Shown here in pieces: positions 47,641 through 60,559 of a stretch of 64,000 nt of DNA. The notes under the pieces were generated by a model, which saw only the letters and a list, made by a program, of their open reading frames with translations, was not told the origin of the DNA and did no database searches. Each line of letters starts with the position of its first letter. Position 1 is the stretch's first letter. The position numbers were made by a program, and so were the translations under genes. The stretch is from positions 128,906,545-128,970,544 of the forward strand of contig OZ018328.1 in the NCBI GenBank assembly GCA_963969495.1, given 5' to 3'. The DNA comes from Ceratothoa steindachneri. Taxonomy: Eukaryota > Arthropoda > Malacostraca > Isopoda > Cymothoidae.

Positions 47641-50600
47641 AGTTTGAAGTTTTATCTGTAAAGACAAGATAAAATAGATATAAATTTGTTGTTAGGGCAT
47701 TTGGTAGTAGAATGGATAAAAAATCCTTTTTATTTTATGGCAATGTCCTATCGAAATGAATGAAGTGGAATGTTAAGGCACTTTTTAAAGGGAGGTCCAA
47801 ATCGATTTTTCCCCCTTTACTGTATACTCAATATTCAATTTTCAATAGATTTAAACATCTCTATTACTAATCCCCTGCTGTATGGGCGTAGGAATGAACG
47901 GTGAGAAAATACAAATATATAGTAGCGAAATAGATACGAGGTGAAAAGTTTGCTATACCAATCATCAATCCGAAACACTCGGGTGAGAAGGGCGAACAAA
48001 TACTGAACCAATCACACAAACAATCAAAATCCAGATTTTAAATACCTTTATGTGGTTAATGAACTTGTGAGAGCAAGGATGAATAAAGTGGAAGCTCAAC
48101 CCGCCATTAGCAGCACGCAATAGCAAAAGGGAGAAATTTGATTTTTATTCTAACTATAGTTGGTCAGGTTAGTTGTATCCTGCCACGTCGCTGTAGCCAT
48201 CTGGTGGGATGTAGTCGAACCCAGTGGGATTTAATCCAGTCTAAGCAACATCAAAATAAATTTGAACTAAAAACCAACGGACCAAGAGTTATTAAATATA
48301 GTGCTAAAAGTTTATAATTAATCGTCTATTAAAATTTAAACAATAAATATCTTAATGTTGATTAAGTAATAGTCATAAATAGTCATGAAATGGTTACATA
48401 CCTATCGTAGATAAATGATGTTGAATGATCAATGAACTTAGGTTGATTATTGATGTCATTGCAAATGTTCAAACAATTTGGGAAATTTTCTAATAGAGAA
48501 AAAAAATGGTGTAAGTAACCATTGCATTTTGAATAAACGGAGAAGGAAATATGGGAGAGAGTTGAAGGGAGATAGGGATAAATATACAAAAGAATAGGTT
48601 AGTTATTCTTTAATATAATTATTCGATCCTCAGTTGCCAAACGCTTCTTCTTTGAGCAAAGAGTATAAACCACTCGGGTACGATCCACGCATATTCAAAA
48701 CACCACAACCGCGAATAATTTTATTAAAATATTATGATCGTTTTTTTCAGAAAGGTGTAGTAAACATTGTTATGGATGAGGAAAATTGCATTAACCTGGG
48801 GCAAATCAATATACTAACACGAGAGTGGAGGGTGATATTACAAACCTCCAAAAGCTTTATTTTACTAAGGGAAACACTTGATGAAGGATTTGACCAATGA
48901 TTTTGAGTAAACATCAGCAATTAATGAATTTACAGAGGCTATAAGAGCAATCCTATTTTGACGAAGGTTTTAAGAAAGTTAACAGTGCCCCAGTAATCAA
49001 GGCCTCAATGACCAATGGCCCAGTAACGAGAGCCTCAATGACTAGTGCCCTAGTGCCTACTATCCAAGCGTCATTTTCTACCTTTAACACGACGATATAC
49101 TCAACAAATTGAATAAGCGAAGATATCAGTTCGGACTTGATAAGTTAAAGGTCCACAATATTTGTACTTAATAAAAACTCTCAGCAACAAAATACTAATT
49201 GAACGACACATAGTGCTTTTCCCTTATATCCTTGCACAATTTAGATATTGTATTCAAATTTTTTATTGAGTTATGTTTATCTAGATATCATTCTCTAGAA
49301 AATAGTAGCTAAATATCTAAGGTTTTGACATGCTGAATCGTTGTTTTACCTTCAATTGCTAATTTGAAGAAATAACATGATATTAAGGCATTCATTGGTA
49401 AACACTAACATCTATTTCATGTTGAAATTATACATCCTAGGATTAATCTATTATCATTCAAGCCTCAAATAATTCGCATTATATTCAAAGATTTTCCCTC
49501 AGGACTACTTTAAGATTTATTGATCTCAACCTTATCATTCAACGGAGATGATGGCGCTGCCCTATGTTCTCTCATCGAAGGAGGCGACACCCTATCATCC
49601 CCCAGGGTGGGCGACGTCTATCCAGTTTCCGAGGCAAGACTCGTTTCCCCCTATTTTGATAAGGGAGTTGCCCACTACGTAAACGCTACCCTCGTTACTC
49701 TCCCACTCTACAATGAGATAAGGGGAAAGAGGCCGATCGATCGATAGGCTAATATTTTTTGTTTACATTTGCATCATATGAAATAGAATTTAGACACATC
49801 AAAGGTATATGAATAAATTTCGTTTTAAACTTTTTATCTATGTATAGAATTTACAAAATGGGGAAGAATAAATTTGCGCCTATATAAAAGCAAAAGTCAA
49901 AGAACTTTCCAAAGTGAAATTGAGTAAGTAGAAAGGAGAAGGATCAATCTTTGAGTTCAAGCGACATATGTAACACTTATGCAACTAATTTTACTGTATT
50001 AAATTTTATTACTCCAGAAATAACTTTAAATCACTGTATAACGAAATACTGTATCAAATAAGCCCTCGTCATTGCATAATTGTTAGTCTTAGCAAGGCTT
50101 AATATCGTGTCTTTTGTGCACACCCTACGTCAGTTTCCTAAGCCTTACGCCATTTCTTTTAGCCTTTATTCTTTAATTTCGGATTTAAAATAATAAAATT
50201 ATGTAGAAGGTTATACCTAACCAAGTACCTTCATAAAAGTAATTAAATTTATTTTCACCCAAACCTTATATATGGACCTAATTTGTATCTAAATTTTATT
50301 TTATTTACTTGGAGAATAAAAAAAAATATGAGGCAATTAAAACCGTCAGAGTTATAAGATCAACTTTGTATACTAGCAGAACTACCCATGCAACCCGTGA
50401 GTTGTCACTTCCCAAAACTTTTCCTTAAGAATAGCAAGCAAGACCAAAGGAAAGAATCTCACTTCGGTTACTATGGACCGTCAGTCCAATGTTCAAAGTA
50501 GAACAAAATCATGCCAGAGTCTTTTGCTGTCAGTTCTCTACAGTTATCAACTTACTCCTCTTTTGAAACATCATTCCCTCGAGAGTAGAGAAATAAATAT

Positions 50601-53600
50601 ACAGTTCCCTTAATTTAATGTAATCATTTGCTACATCAAAGGCAAAATTTCATCTGCCTGTATAGTCCAAGCAAGTTTGGTCTATTGACATTTAATTTTA
50701 TTTCTTTACTTTTTTACGCCATAATCTCCCCCTTCCTTCATTTGTTAATGTATAAAATTAATCTGATAAGATACATCACACGGACCTATTCTGTACCTCA
50801 CAATTGAGCGAATTTTATCCTTTTATCCATTGTATGTACTGTTTAATTCATCTCTTATTACTCATTCTCTTTTTACATCATGTATCATATTTACTTATGC
50901 TATTTTGTATCATTAAACAATTAAAACATCGCAATGATTAACACAGAAGGAAAGCAAATAAACTTCTTCGTTGGGTATAGTTTATGCTTCAGGCTTAACT
51001 AAATAGCAGTCGCCAGATCGGTTCCTAAAAAATGAAAAGAAGCATCTGTAATCTTGTCTAGTTGAGTGAACTTAAACACGATAGAAAAGAGAAAGGATAA
51101 ATAAATTTGGAATGAAGAAAAAAGCAACGTGAACGTAAAGGGTTCCATAATATCCTACGCTAATTACCCTTATAAAGATGTACTAATTAGATACTTAGAG
51201 TATTTAACATGATTATTTATGTAATATTTCATAACGGAATATTAATCCTGCTATTCATTCATATCATTCATGGATTCTATTTATTTTTAATATACAAAAA
51301 TAATTAGTTCATGAAATTCTACATTGTATTGATATGCCTACATCTGTTTTCCATTTTACATTATAAAATCATCTCTCAAAGTAATTTTAATCAAATTTAT
51401 TACCTTTTAAAGAATACTCTTATACATAATTGTAATTCAAACAGCGTTCTACTGACCTAATGACCTTTTGGATTGAACAAATCTTTTCTCCATTATTGTA
51501 TTAATGAATTTCTAAAGAAGAAATTTTCAACAGAAAACAATTTTCCAGTGAGGACTAAATGTATCTGCAATTGACGCCATTTCAATGTAATTAAACACGA
51601 GGGAGCAGAATCCATTCGATTCATTTGGAGTAAGAAACAAGACAGCTGTTTGGCAAGCATTTCTAAAATCTGCTTAAATTATTTTGCCATTTTCCCGAAC
51701 ATATGGCAGAATTCTGACTAAATTACTAAGAGAAATATATATACGAGTATATCGAGACATTTAACATGTTTTAACACTTAAAGTAACAAATATACTCTTA
51801 TACTCAAAGATGAATTTGTATTTGACCACACTTTAAAATATTAGGATGTGGTAGACATAATAAACAAATCCATCTAGCAAAGCAGCACGGTAGTTGAAGT
51901 AGAACAAACAATTATGTATAGTGTTAGTATAATTTGTCAGCCACACCGAAATTCAATCGCTTCAATGGAGAGATGCAAAGAATTACGGAAAAGCTAAAAT
52001 ACTGACCAGTAAATAAACATTTAAATATTGAAAATAATACTCAGAACATTAAAAAACGCAATAGTCCCTCATTATTACACGAAAAATCGAGACTTGTTTA
52101 CTCGTTACATGACATTTTAATTATATTTACAAATAGAAGAAACAAAAGAAGTCTATTTATTATCATAAACCAAGCATAAGTTTATATTACATGTACACCT
52201 TTAAACCATAAGATCTATGAGAACTCTTAATCAGGGGGTCTTGTGAGAATATTGATTTTTATTAAAAGTGTAACCAACTAAAATGAATCTAAAGTAGTAC
52301 AAAAATGACTGCGAGTTTGGGCCTACTTTCCCCCCAAAGCTTGTCTCTCAATCTGTTTATTGCGCTATATCTCTCAATTCTCCATTCGATATTAACATCA
52401 TTTCCAATTTCATTCTGACTCACCGAGTCACGCTATGATTTTATTAATAAATATAAATATAATTAATTTCATACTAAATTAAAGACGAAGCTAAACGTTT
52501 ACTCCAACTCCCTTCTACGTACTTTTGAACCATCATTAAAAATTAAAGTTTTTAAGTAAAATTTTGCCTCGAAGTTAAATATCCAAGTTAAAGCCACGCC
52601 TTCATCTTTATTTCCCCAATTAATTTCACATTAGTTTCTGAATTACCAGACAAAGATTCGAAGAGACGCGAAACTAAATTGAGATCTTCCCATTACTTGA
52701 CAATAGAATGTGAATTCCGATTATCCATAGCAGCACGTCTAAGTATGGATGCCTTTTATTCCTTTAACACTGTTTTAAAGGAATTGTTAAATCCAATATA
52801 AAAAATCATATGAAAGTGGAAATCTTTCATAATATTATGTAAATTGTTTGATTTTATTAATATTTTCGATAATACTCATCTACAAAGAGTCATATAATTT
52901 AACGGTGTAAAACTAATTGATTTTTACTGTATTTTTCAACACAAATAATCAATGGAAATATCGTGTTATCTGTCATAAAGGGAACTTACCTCAGTCTGAT
53001 GTGCTTTATCGACTAAAATTCTAAGCAAAAGAGGTGGTTGTATGAAATTTCTTCTCTTCTTAATCGAATTAACATTCAAATTAAGCTTGGAGCTATGAAT
53101 CCATACAAAATGGATTATTTCTCGAATGTCAATTGAACATCACAGTTAATACCTACTTCATTTTATTTTTTGCTCTTCTTTTCCTGTTTGAGTTTTATGC
53201 TGTTTTTTTTTTATTATATTTCTCTTCATAAAAATACTCACTCCATATCACTGACCCTAAATTTGTATTGCCCTATCTTATTGAATAGGTACGTGACAAT
53301 CTATTTTATTGATCAGTTTTCCCCTAAAAGTTACTGTCAATAAATAATCAATAAACTGCATTTATGTTTCTACAGCACCACAACAAACTTCTTTTTAAAT
53401 TCCTCCAATCATTACAAGAAATAAAAACGAAATTAAACTTACAGAACACTACAAAAAATGAGCAAACTATCCGATTCTCTCCGGAGATTACAACACAGCG
53501 TTAAGCTCTTACCCTCTTAAAATAGAAAAATGTACACAAACTGAAATCCTGAGAGGGACTTCTCGACTAGCTACCGTGTGGTACAGCACCCATTCTACAA

Positions 53601-53989
53601 CTAAGAGTGCTACAACAAGAAGACCACATCTTCGGGCTTCCACCTATAGCGTCTGCGCATGCATTACAGGTGAAGTGAAGACTCACGAACCCATTGATAG
53701 CCAGACGGGCGGAATTAAAGGTGGAACCTTGAACAAAATACAGTAAATAAAGCGAGGAGTGAAATAGACATTATTATTATTTATTCAACTCCTTAACTAA
53801 CCTTTTTATTGTAAACAAAATATGTTTATGCTGACATTGATATCATTCTTTACTTTACCTACTTTATTAGGACAACGAATTTGAAAAATTCTACTTTTTC
53901 TCTGCTAGACAGCAGACATAATATTATGTCAGGGAAAATTCCTAAAATTCTTCAATCTTTTGACGTGAGTGTATATACTCGGGTAAACC
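47641..53989. other. Long repeat-poor stretch
   Basis: Over 6 kb with no transposon, satellite or microsatellite that I can recognise, unlike the rest of the window. A 228-bp GC-balanced open frame at 49520-49747 stands out in composition (GDDGAALCSLIEGGDTL..). An 88-codon frame at 48634-48900 follows a possible splice acceptor (cctcag). Neither matches a family I know. It could be intron or intergenic DNA under less transposon pressure. Confidence 0.35.
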
Positions 53990-54280
53990 ATTTAGAGTCG
54001 TCTGCTTCTCGAGTAAAGACGAACAAACTCGTTTAATTTTAAAACTAAGGTACGAATTTTGACCAGCGAAGCTACTGAGAAAGGCTGGTGAATAGAGGTT
54101 GGTAGAGAATGCGGTGAAGTTGGTAAAAATCCAGATTTGCGGAGTAACCTAGAAAAGAGACGACTTGCGATCTTCAGGATCAGTCAAGAGCGCGATCCTC
54201 TACCCAGCCTCCAGATACCAGATACGACATGGTTACTCTGGTACTTACACCTGACACTCACCTCCTTGCAGGTAAGTCGG
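53990..54280 (+). promoter_or_regulatory. Candidate host first exon with splice donor
   Basis: A GC-richer segment precedes an ATG at 54229-54231 in good context (gacATGG). The frame reads MVTLVLTPDTHLLA and runs directly into a textbook donor CAG|GTAAGT at 54269-54277. A short first coding exon ending in a perfect donor is plausible for a secreted or membrane protein, but no downstream exon was identified. Weak support overall. Confidence 0.25.
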
Positions 54281-54960
54281 GTAGAATCTATACAAATTGA
54301 TTAGAAATTCCTCAATGTAATTTCCTATGGTAAAGATTCCTTAAAAGGTTGCCATTAGAAGATTGAATAAGCCTGTATCAGTTGTCATTGATAGGTGTAC
54401 TGAAAAGACAATCAGCTTTGAATCTCTGAAGAACTCGAAGCAAATCCAAAAGTTATCACATTGACTACGATATTTTCATTGTGGTCAAACCCATTATGTT
54501 TTGAGATGTCGACCTCAAGCCCTAAAGCATTACGGGCGACGTAATTTGTAAGGAATCTATTCTTAAAAATGAAAACCAACGAGAGAATCTCCCGCAAAGA
54601 GTTGGTAAGGAAAGATCGGTAAAAAAGGTGGTAACGATTGATGAAGTGAAAATACCTATGTATGTGGACAATATATAGCCGCAGATTCACTTGCAAGCAT
54701 TGGGCCCTGTAAGTCCCTCAATCTTCCAGATGTTAGCTGTACATGCTGCCTCAATGATCCACCGACTCCCTCCTTTTCGGGGCCATTCTCTTTCTTCTTT
54801 TTAAGCTTGAGACTACCCTCGAGTCACACCGTGTGTGATAATAAGAATCTCTAGGATTTTTCTCAGAAGAACACAAATAATAATAATAAATTCAATCTCT
54901 AATTGGTTCAAATTCGGACATTTGTTTATTAGTTCTTTTTATAAGAACAAATTTTGTCTT

Positions 54961-54997
<37 letters not shown>

Positions 54998-55525
54998 TTC
55001 CCGATGCCAAATTTCAGTTGATAATATTGTGATGTTCTTAATATCTTCAATATTTAAACAACGTTTCATCCTTAAGATATATTTTCTTTGTTCTCCTTCT
55101 TCACACAGTTTTGGTCTCGTGTAGTGATTGGTCGTCCTCACCTAAATTAAACCAGCAGTCTCCTCCTTCTCAAGCACTAAAAAATGTTATCCCAGTTATT
55201 CGCTTAATAGGTTTCCTCTGGAAAAGTCTATCATTTAGGATCTTATACAACATGAGGAAACTTGCTTTCGCTGAAGAATGGCATCCTATCTAGGACACTT
55301 GCGAGCCCAACCACTAACGAACATTCAAATTGTATCGAAGCGCAATTCAGAATTTTAGCGTCAAGGTTTTTTCACTTCTTCTCACTTTACTCTTCTAAGA
55401 ATCTCATCTCAAACTTTCGTGGTAGATTCGCCACGGTTAGTTTTCGCGTTTTTACTCGCGGGCGACTCTACATCTCACTTGTCGTCGGTCGGTCAGTCGG
55501 TCCCTGTTTTTCTTGGATTGTTTTG
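54281..55525. other. Spacer with a (TAA)n tract
   Basis: No recognised gene. A TAA trinucleotide run occupies 54963-54995. Confidence 0.35.
54963..54995. repeat. (TAA)11 microsatellite
   Basis: Uninterrupted trinucleotide run. Confidence 0.97.
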
Positions 55526-55735
55526 GTAATAACATTGTCACTATTCGGCCGATTCTAACAATATGTAAAACCCCCTCCGTTGTTTTACATTCTTTTTCGA
55601 ATGATATAACTGTTAAGGTTAGCCGGGGAATATTTGGCAATAACATCATAACTACTCGTCCGATTCTAACAAAATCTAAAACTCTTATGTTGTTTTACAT
55701 TCTCTTTTCAATGATATAATTGCTAAGGTCCTTCC
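55526..55735 (+). repeat. Tandem duplication of about 110 bp
   Basis: The unit starting GGTAATAACATTGTCACTA is repeated as GGCAATAACATCATAACTA about 109 bp later. Both units continue with CCGATTCTAACAA, TGTTTTACATTCT and AATGATATAA. About 80 percent identity by eye. Confidence 0.85.
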
Positions 55736-55999
55736 AAGGTTAGTTTAGGACTTATTAAAAGTTTTAAAGGTCGTAAGGTCATAAATCAGAATATGTGAGA
55801 GCAAGCGACTTTGGTCAGCAGACCTGGTTTTTATTATACCTTGATAAATATACGATTTTACTTTCCTATATTTTGTATTAGAATATATTCTTTGTTATGG
55901 CCAAAATAAGCTCTAGTTTCTAATCACATTCTAGCGTAAGAGGCTTAGGGTAAAAAGGAGAATATGGAAAACAGAAAGAATTAAAAAGGATAAATTTAT

Positions 56000-56002
<3 letters not shown>

Positions 56003-56058
<56 letters not shown>
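56003..56058. repeat. (TA)n microsatellite left of the Penelope cluster
   Basis: About 56 bp of TA repeats abutting the inverted Penelope tail at 56059. Confidence 0.97.
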
Positions 56059-56062
<4 letters not shown>

Positions 56063-56201
56063 AAAATTAATGCAATATCGCAAGAAAAGATGAGGAATTA
56101 AAACACATTCTCTGAAGACAATTTAATTCAGAACAGTTTCGGTGTATCTCACACCGAAACTGTTCTGAATTAAATTGTCTTCGGAGAATGTGGTTTAATT
56201 C

Positions 56202-56205
<4 letters not shown>
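56059..56205. repeat. Palindrome of two Penelope tails head to head
   Basis: 56059-56152 is the reverse complement of the tail at 57183-57282, including GATATTGCATTAATTTTCAT at the outer end. 56144-56205 is the tail in direct orientation, cut at TTCCTCAT. They meet in a stem CAGTTTCGGTG / CACCGAAACTG around 56141-56169. This is the inverted pseudo-LTR layout of Penelope-like elements. Confidence 0.88.

Positions 56206-56258
<53 letters not shown>
56206..56258. repeat. (TA)n microsatellite between Penelope tails
   Basis: About 50 bp of TA repeats separating the direct tail from the inverted 31-bp tail fragment at 56259-56289 (GAGGAACTAAACCACATTCT..). Confidence 0.97.
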
Positions 56259-56261
<3 letters not shown>

Positions 56262-56316
56262 GAACTAAACCACATTCTCCGAAGACAATAAAGATCACCA
56301 TGAATTAAAACTTGAC

Positions 56317-57180
56317 TTGTATAGGAAACCAACCCACTCGAATGCCTATATACATTATTTTTCGTTTCACGATAATACTGTTAAAAAATCGGTAATTTCT
56401 AACCTTTTCCTTAGAGCATACAAAATATGTCATCCTCCTTATTTAGATGGAGAAATTGTCATTATCAGGACCATTTTTTCTAATTTGTATTACCCCGATT
56501 GGTTCATATCATCTGCCCATTTTGCAGCTAGGAAAACATTCTATGGTAATAAGCCTTCCCGCACTAATGACTTCAACAAATGTATAACATTGCCATTTAA
56601 CAATAAATTAAATAGTTTAAAGGACATATTTGGAAAAGCGGGTATTAATCTAGCCTTTAAATATAATAATTCCTTAAACCAATTGATGGTGGCCAGGAAA
56701 CGCAAAAAACATCATAACATAGGAGTATATGCAGTACCATACAACGATTGCCATAAAGTTTATATAGGGGAAACGAGGAGAAATCTAGACAAGAGATTGT
56801 ACGAACACAAAAGAGATATTAGAGTGGGCAGCGAAAGTAGTGGAATATTTTGCCATGTTAGAGAAAAGAATCATACAATCGATTTCAATGGAAGTAAAAT
56901 GGTATTTAAATCGGCTAACTATGTTAAGAGAAGAATCGTAGAATCGAGCTTGATATCGTCAGTTCCTAATTTGAATCTATCTGAGGGTCAATTTTCTTTT
57001 AATCCTGTAATAAGATCGCAAATAAACAAAATAGTAAAATGCCAGCCCTTCAATATGTTTAGGCCTACCTTCCCCCCCAGCCTCAGATTAGCCACAAGTA
57101 GGGGATTGGGGGAAAAAATAGGGGCTCTTGTGTTATGCTTATATGCATTTCTCTTATATTTTCTGCCCATTGTCAGTTGA
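56317..57180 (+). pseudogene. Penelope-like protein, C-terminal half with GIY-YIG endonuclease
   Basis: An open frame of 287 codons, the longest uninterrupted one in the window, starts at an internal methionine because the RT core is missing. Residues 1-20 hold the YRKPTHSNAYIHYFSFHD block. Residues 30-125 are the linker (PPYLDGEIVIIRTIFSNLYY). The GIY-YIG nuclease follows: GVYAVPYNDC at 136-145, KVYIGETRRNLDKR at 147-160, YEHKRDI at 162-168, and the glutamate of VESSLI at 208-213. The first cysteine of the usual PCxxC is replaced by tyrosine (PYNDC). The C-terminus ends in a hydrophobic stretch (LVLCLYAFLLYFLPIV). The intact frame suggests recent insertion. The protein would bind and nick DNA but not synthesise it. 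Confidence 0.88.
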
Positions 57181-57208
57181 AAAAGGGTGTGAGATACACT
57201 GAAACTGT
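57178..57208 (+). ncRNA. Hammerhead-ribozyme-like remnant in the Penelope tail
   Basis: TTGAAAAAGGGTGTGAGATA continues into CACTGAAAC. A stem GTGT/ACAC with a GAGAT loop is followed by GAAAC, the layout of stem II plus the GAAA box. The upstream TTGAAAA stands where a CUGANGA core is expected, with two mismatches. Penelope-like elements are known to carry hammerhead motifs in their pseudo-LTRs. This copy is probably inactive. Confidence 0.4.
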
Positions 57209-57279
57209 TCTGAATTAAATTGTCTTCGGAGAATGTGGTTTAATTCCTCATCTTTTCTTGCGATATTGCATTAATTTTC

Positions 57280-57862
<583 letters not shown>

Positions 57863-59287
57863 TTTTATGGCCACCCTTTGTTTCGGTTGGCTTATTTCTA
57901 CGTATATTCTTCATTTGTCATTGTCGAGGGTTAGTGAGTGGGTAATCCCAGTCCCACTTCCTTAGCATATATTATAATCCCGCATCAAGCTAAAGTGGGG
58001 GTGAAGTGTAGCCAATACACCTACTGTAGCCACTTCTGGTGAATAAGAATAACCCGGGTGCTTCACTTTTGATGAAAGTTAAGATAATGATACCCTGAGT
58101 GTGTTCTCACTCAGTAAAAGCCAGTCATGGGTTGACTTATGTAATAATAAGAATTAAGCCGAGTGGATTGCTTTTCTATTGTCAAATGATCGTCCAAAAT
58201 AGTTAAACACACAGATAAAAAAAATAATATTTAATATACATAAATTAGAAATATAAAATAGCATATGTAGGTATCAATAGGATTAGTCTTTGCACTGAAT
58301 AGGTAAGTCTATATAATGTCGTGGGGATTACACTTGAAATCTACTTACTAGGATGCTTGCGTCTTAATTGCACCTGTCATAATGAATTGAATAATATTAT
58401 GGAATTAAGCACTGAATTAATCACTTAAAATATTCGAGGTTATGAGCTTGGGATGGAAATTCTAGTTAACGGTTGGACTGGTGAAGTTAGGGGAGGGGAT
58501 AATTTACTTTAACGATACCTTGGAGTTCGTAAGTATTTGGAGGATGACGGTGAATGTCTCCTTTTTCTGAAAATGTTCGCACTTAGCCCGGTCGTCCGAG
58601 GTTACCGAATGTGGGGGTAATCCTTGACCGGTGTCCTGATGTAATGATCCTAGGCCGGATCGCGAAGGCGAGTCAAACGGTAACTCAAATCGGAATTCTT
58701 TTCTTCGAAGTGTCCGTTCCGATTATTGGCACCTGGAGTGGGTAGCCAAAATGATTACCTAGCTGCTTCTAGGGTAATCCGCAGAGGGAGGTCCTGTGTA
58801 ACCTCTGACTCTGAAGCGGGGAGGGTCTGCAAGAAGTTTGGCACCTACAAGTACCGTGATGGCAACAACCAATTCCCCGAAATTTCTTCCTTGCAACAGG
58901 CGAACTGTTTTCTTTGTGAGACTAGCTCCACACACAACGTAGGTCCAAGATCTTCTGCCCGACTCCAGGGAGAATTTTCCCTTTTATTTCCCTCAAGAGC
59001 TAAAATCGAGACAGAGGACCGGATTTTCATAAAATCCGTATCATCGCGCGAAAGACCCTTTGTCTGCTGCCAGTAAATGCGAAATATTTACGCCTCGCCG
59101 CCATCCGAGCTTTCTTCGTCTCCAAAGGCGGGTTAATGACGGCGCGAAAAGGGGTGAAGTAGATTCGATGTGAAAAGGCGAATTTGGAATAAGGGGGGGG
59201 GGGACACGCAGCTGTGTCGGTGTATTTAGGTATACACTAATGCAGGCATGTACTTAGACTTCTACAGTTATATATGCATGTTTATAT
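57863..59287. other. Unassigned segment between two Penelope 3' regions
   Basis: It includes a GC-rich open frame at 58726-59076 (MAPGVGSQNDYLAASRVIRR..) of no known family. TGGCACCTGGAGTGGG at 58728 could be a primer-binding site complementary to a tRNA 3' end, which would make 58000-58727 an LTR. That is not established. A poly-G stretch lies at about 59201-59210. Confidence 0.3.
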
Positions 59288-59660
59288 ACTTTTCTAGTTA
59301 TTCCTATGTTTGATATATTTTCGGTTTTATTCCTAATAATTTATATCTCTTTTAAATTGTCATTGCTGACGGTTTGGGTCCTCTTCCTCATTTTTGTAAA
59401 CCCTTTTAAATGATTACTTTCTGTTTCGGCAGGGTTACTTCTTCAATAGGGTTGGTTTCCAGGTACCTGTTAATGCCCTTATAATCCTAATGTTCCCTTC
59501 TGTCATATACGTGTTTTCGTCTTCTTTGTAAAAATTTCTTCTTATGTTTCTTTCTGCTTCAGTCTGCTTTATAAAGGATGAATATTTAAAAGTCCTCGCA
59601 GATCTCCCGTGTTTCATTTACCTTCGTGGCTGTTGACTTTATTTATATATATAATGCTTT
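59288..59660 (+). repeat. Penelope-like 3' region, second copy
   Basis: Starts CTTTTCTAGTTATTCCTATG and matches 57779-57862 at about 80 percent by eye, then continues further (CCCTTTTAAATGATTACTTTCTG, CAGGGTTACTTC). It ends in a short TATATATA run near 59645. No coding part precedes it directly. Confidence 0.65.
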
Positions 59661-60559
59661 GCGGTTTTAGTTTATAGTTGGTTTGTAAAAGGTAAATTTG
59701 AAAGGGTTTATTAATTCAAAGCAAACAAAATCTTGTGAAAAAAATAGAATATAGTAAATCTAGGTTAGATAGGAGATATGAATGAGGTAAATAGTAGTTT
59801 TAGTTTTCATATTCGTTTAATAGTTCTTCAAGTTTTTTATTCTAGTTTCAAATCGACCTAGATAAGTGATGGATTGGCACCAGCAGCATTGGTTAATGAT
59901 GCATGCTGAACAAAAAAATCTAAAAACATTAATATGACGGACAGTCCAGCTAATGACAGACGTCTGCTCAGTCAGAGTATAACTTAACGTGATTTATATT
60001 ATTGGTCCGTAATCAATTATGTCAACGTCAATTTCCTAAAAGACACGGAAATTCTTATGTGATTAAATGCAGGAAAAGAAGCCAGACTCGATAATTGATG
60101 AATCTTGGATGAATTAATTATAGTTTACGCTGGATTTAGTTCAGAGGGTAAGAATTTGAAATAGTATTTATTATCTTATGAGAGATGGTAGTGATTGTAA
60201 AACTTCCTCCTCAGTTGTGCTCGGTGTGGAGATTGTACATAGTGTTGCTGGGGTAGACATTTCACAGTAGATCATGGCTCGTGCTACTAATTATGTAACT
60301 AGTTAAAACGACCTTTTAATAAGAGAAACAGTTGATGGTGAGTGGTTAAAAAATGGTTATTCCTTTGAGGCATCGACATCCTGAATACTTACTCTACTTG
60401 TGACTACTGTGGTGAACTGTTTTCAATCCTAATTATAGGAATTATATTCTTAATCATCAGTCGTGGTACTTTTCAAATTGTGATTTTCCCTTTGATATGC
60501 GAGGATTCTTTACCATTAAATAACTAGTCAAAGCATGCAATTTTAAAACGTGAGGTTGA
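59661..60559. other. No recognised feature
   Basis: AT-rich sequence. It may hold the decayed N-terminus of the Merlin-like element (LLIRETVDGEWLKNGYSF near 60318), but that is speculative. Confidence 0.3.

Noticed and set aside
48634..48900. 88-codon frame after a possible splice acceptor
   Set aside because: No recognised domain, no partner exon, and AT-rich codon use like the surroundings. Left as an unassigned note rather than called as a gene.
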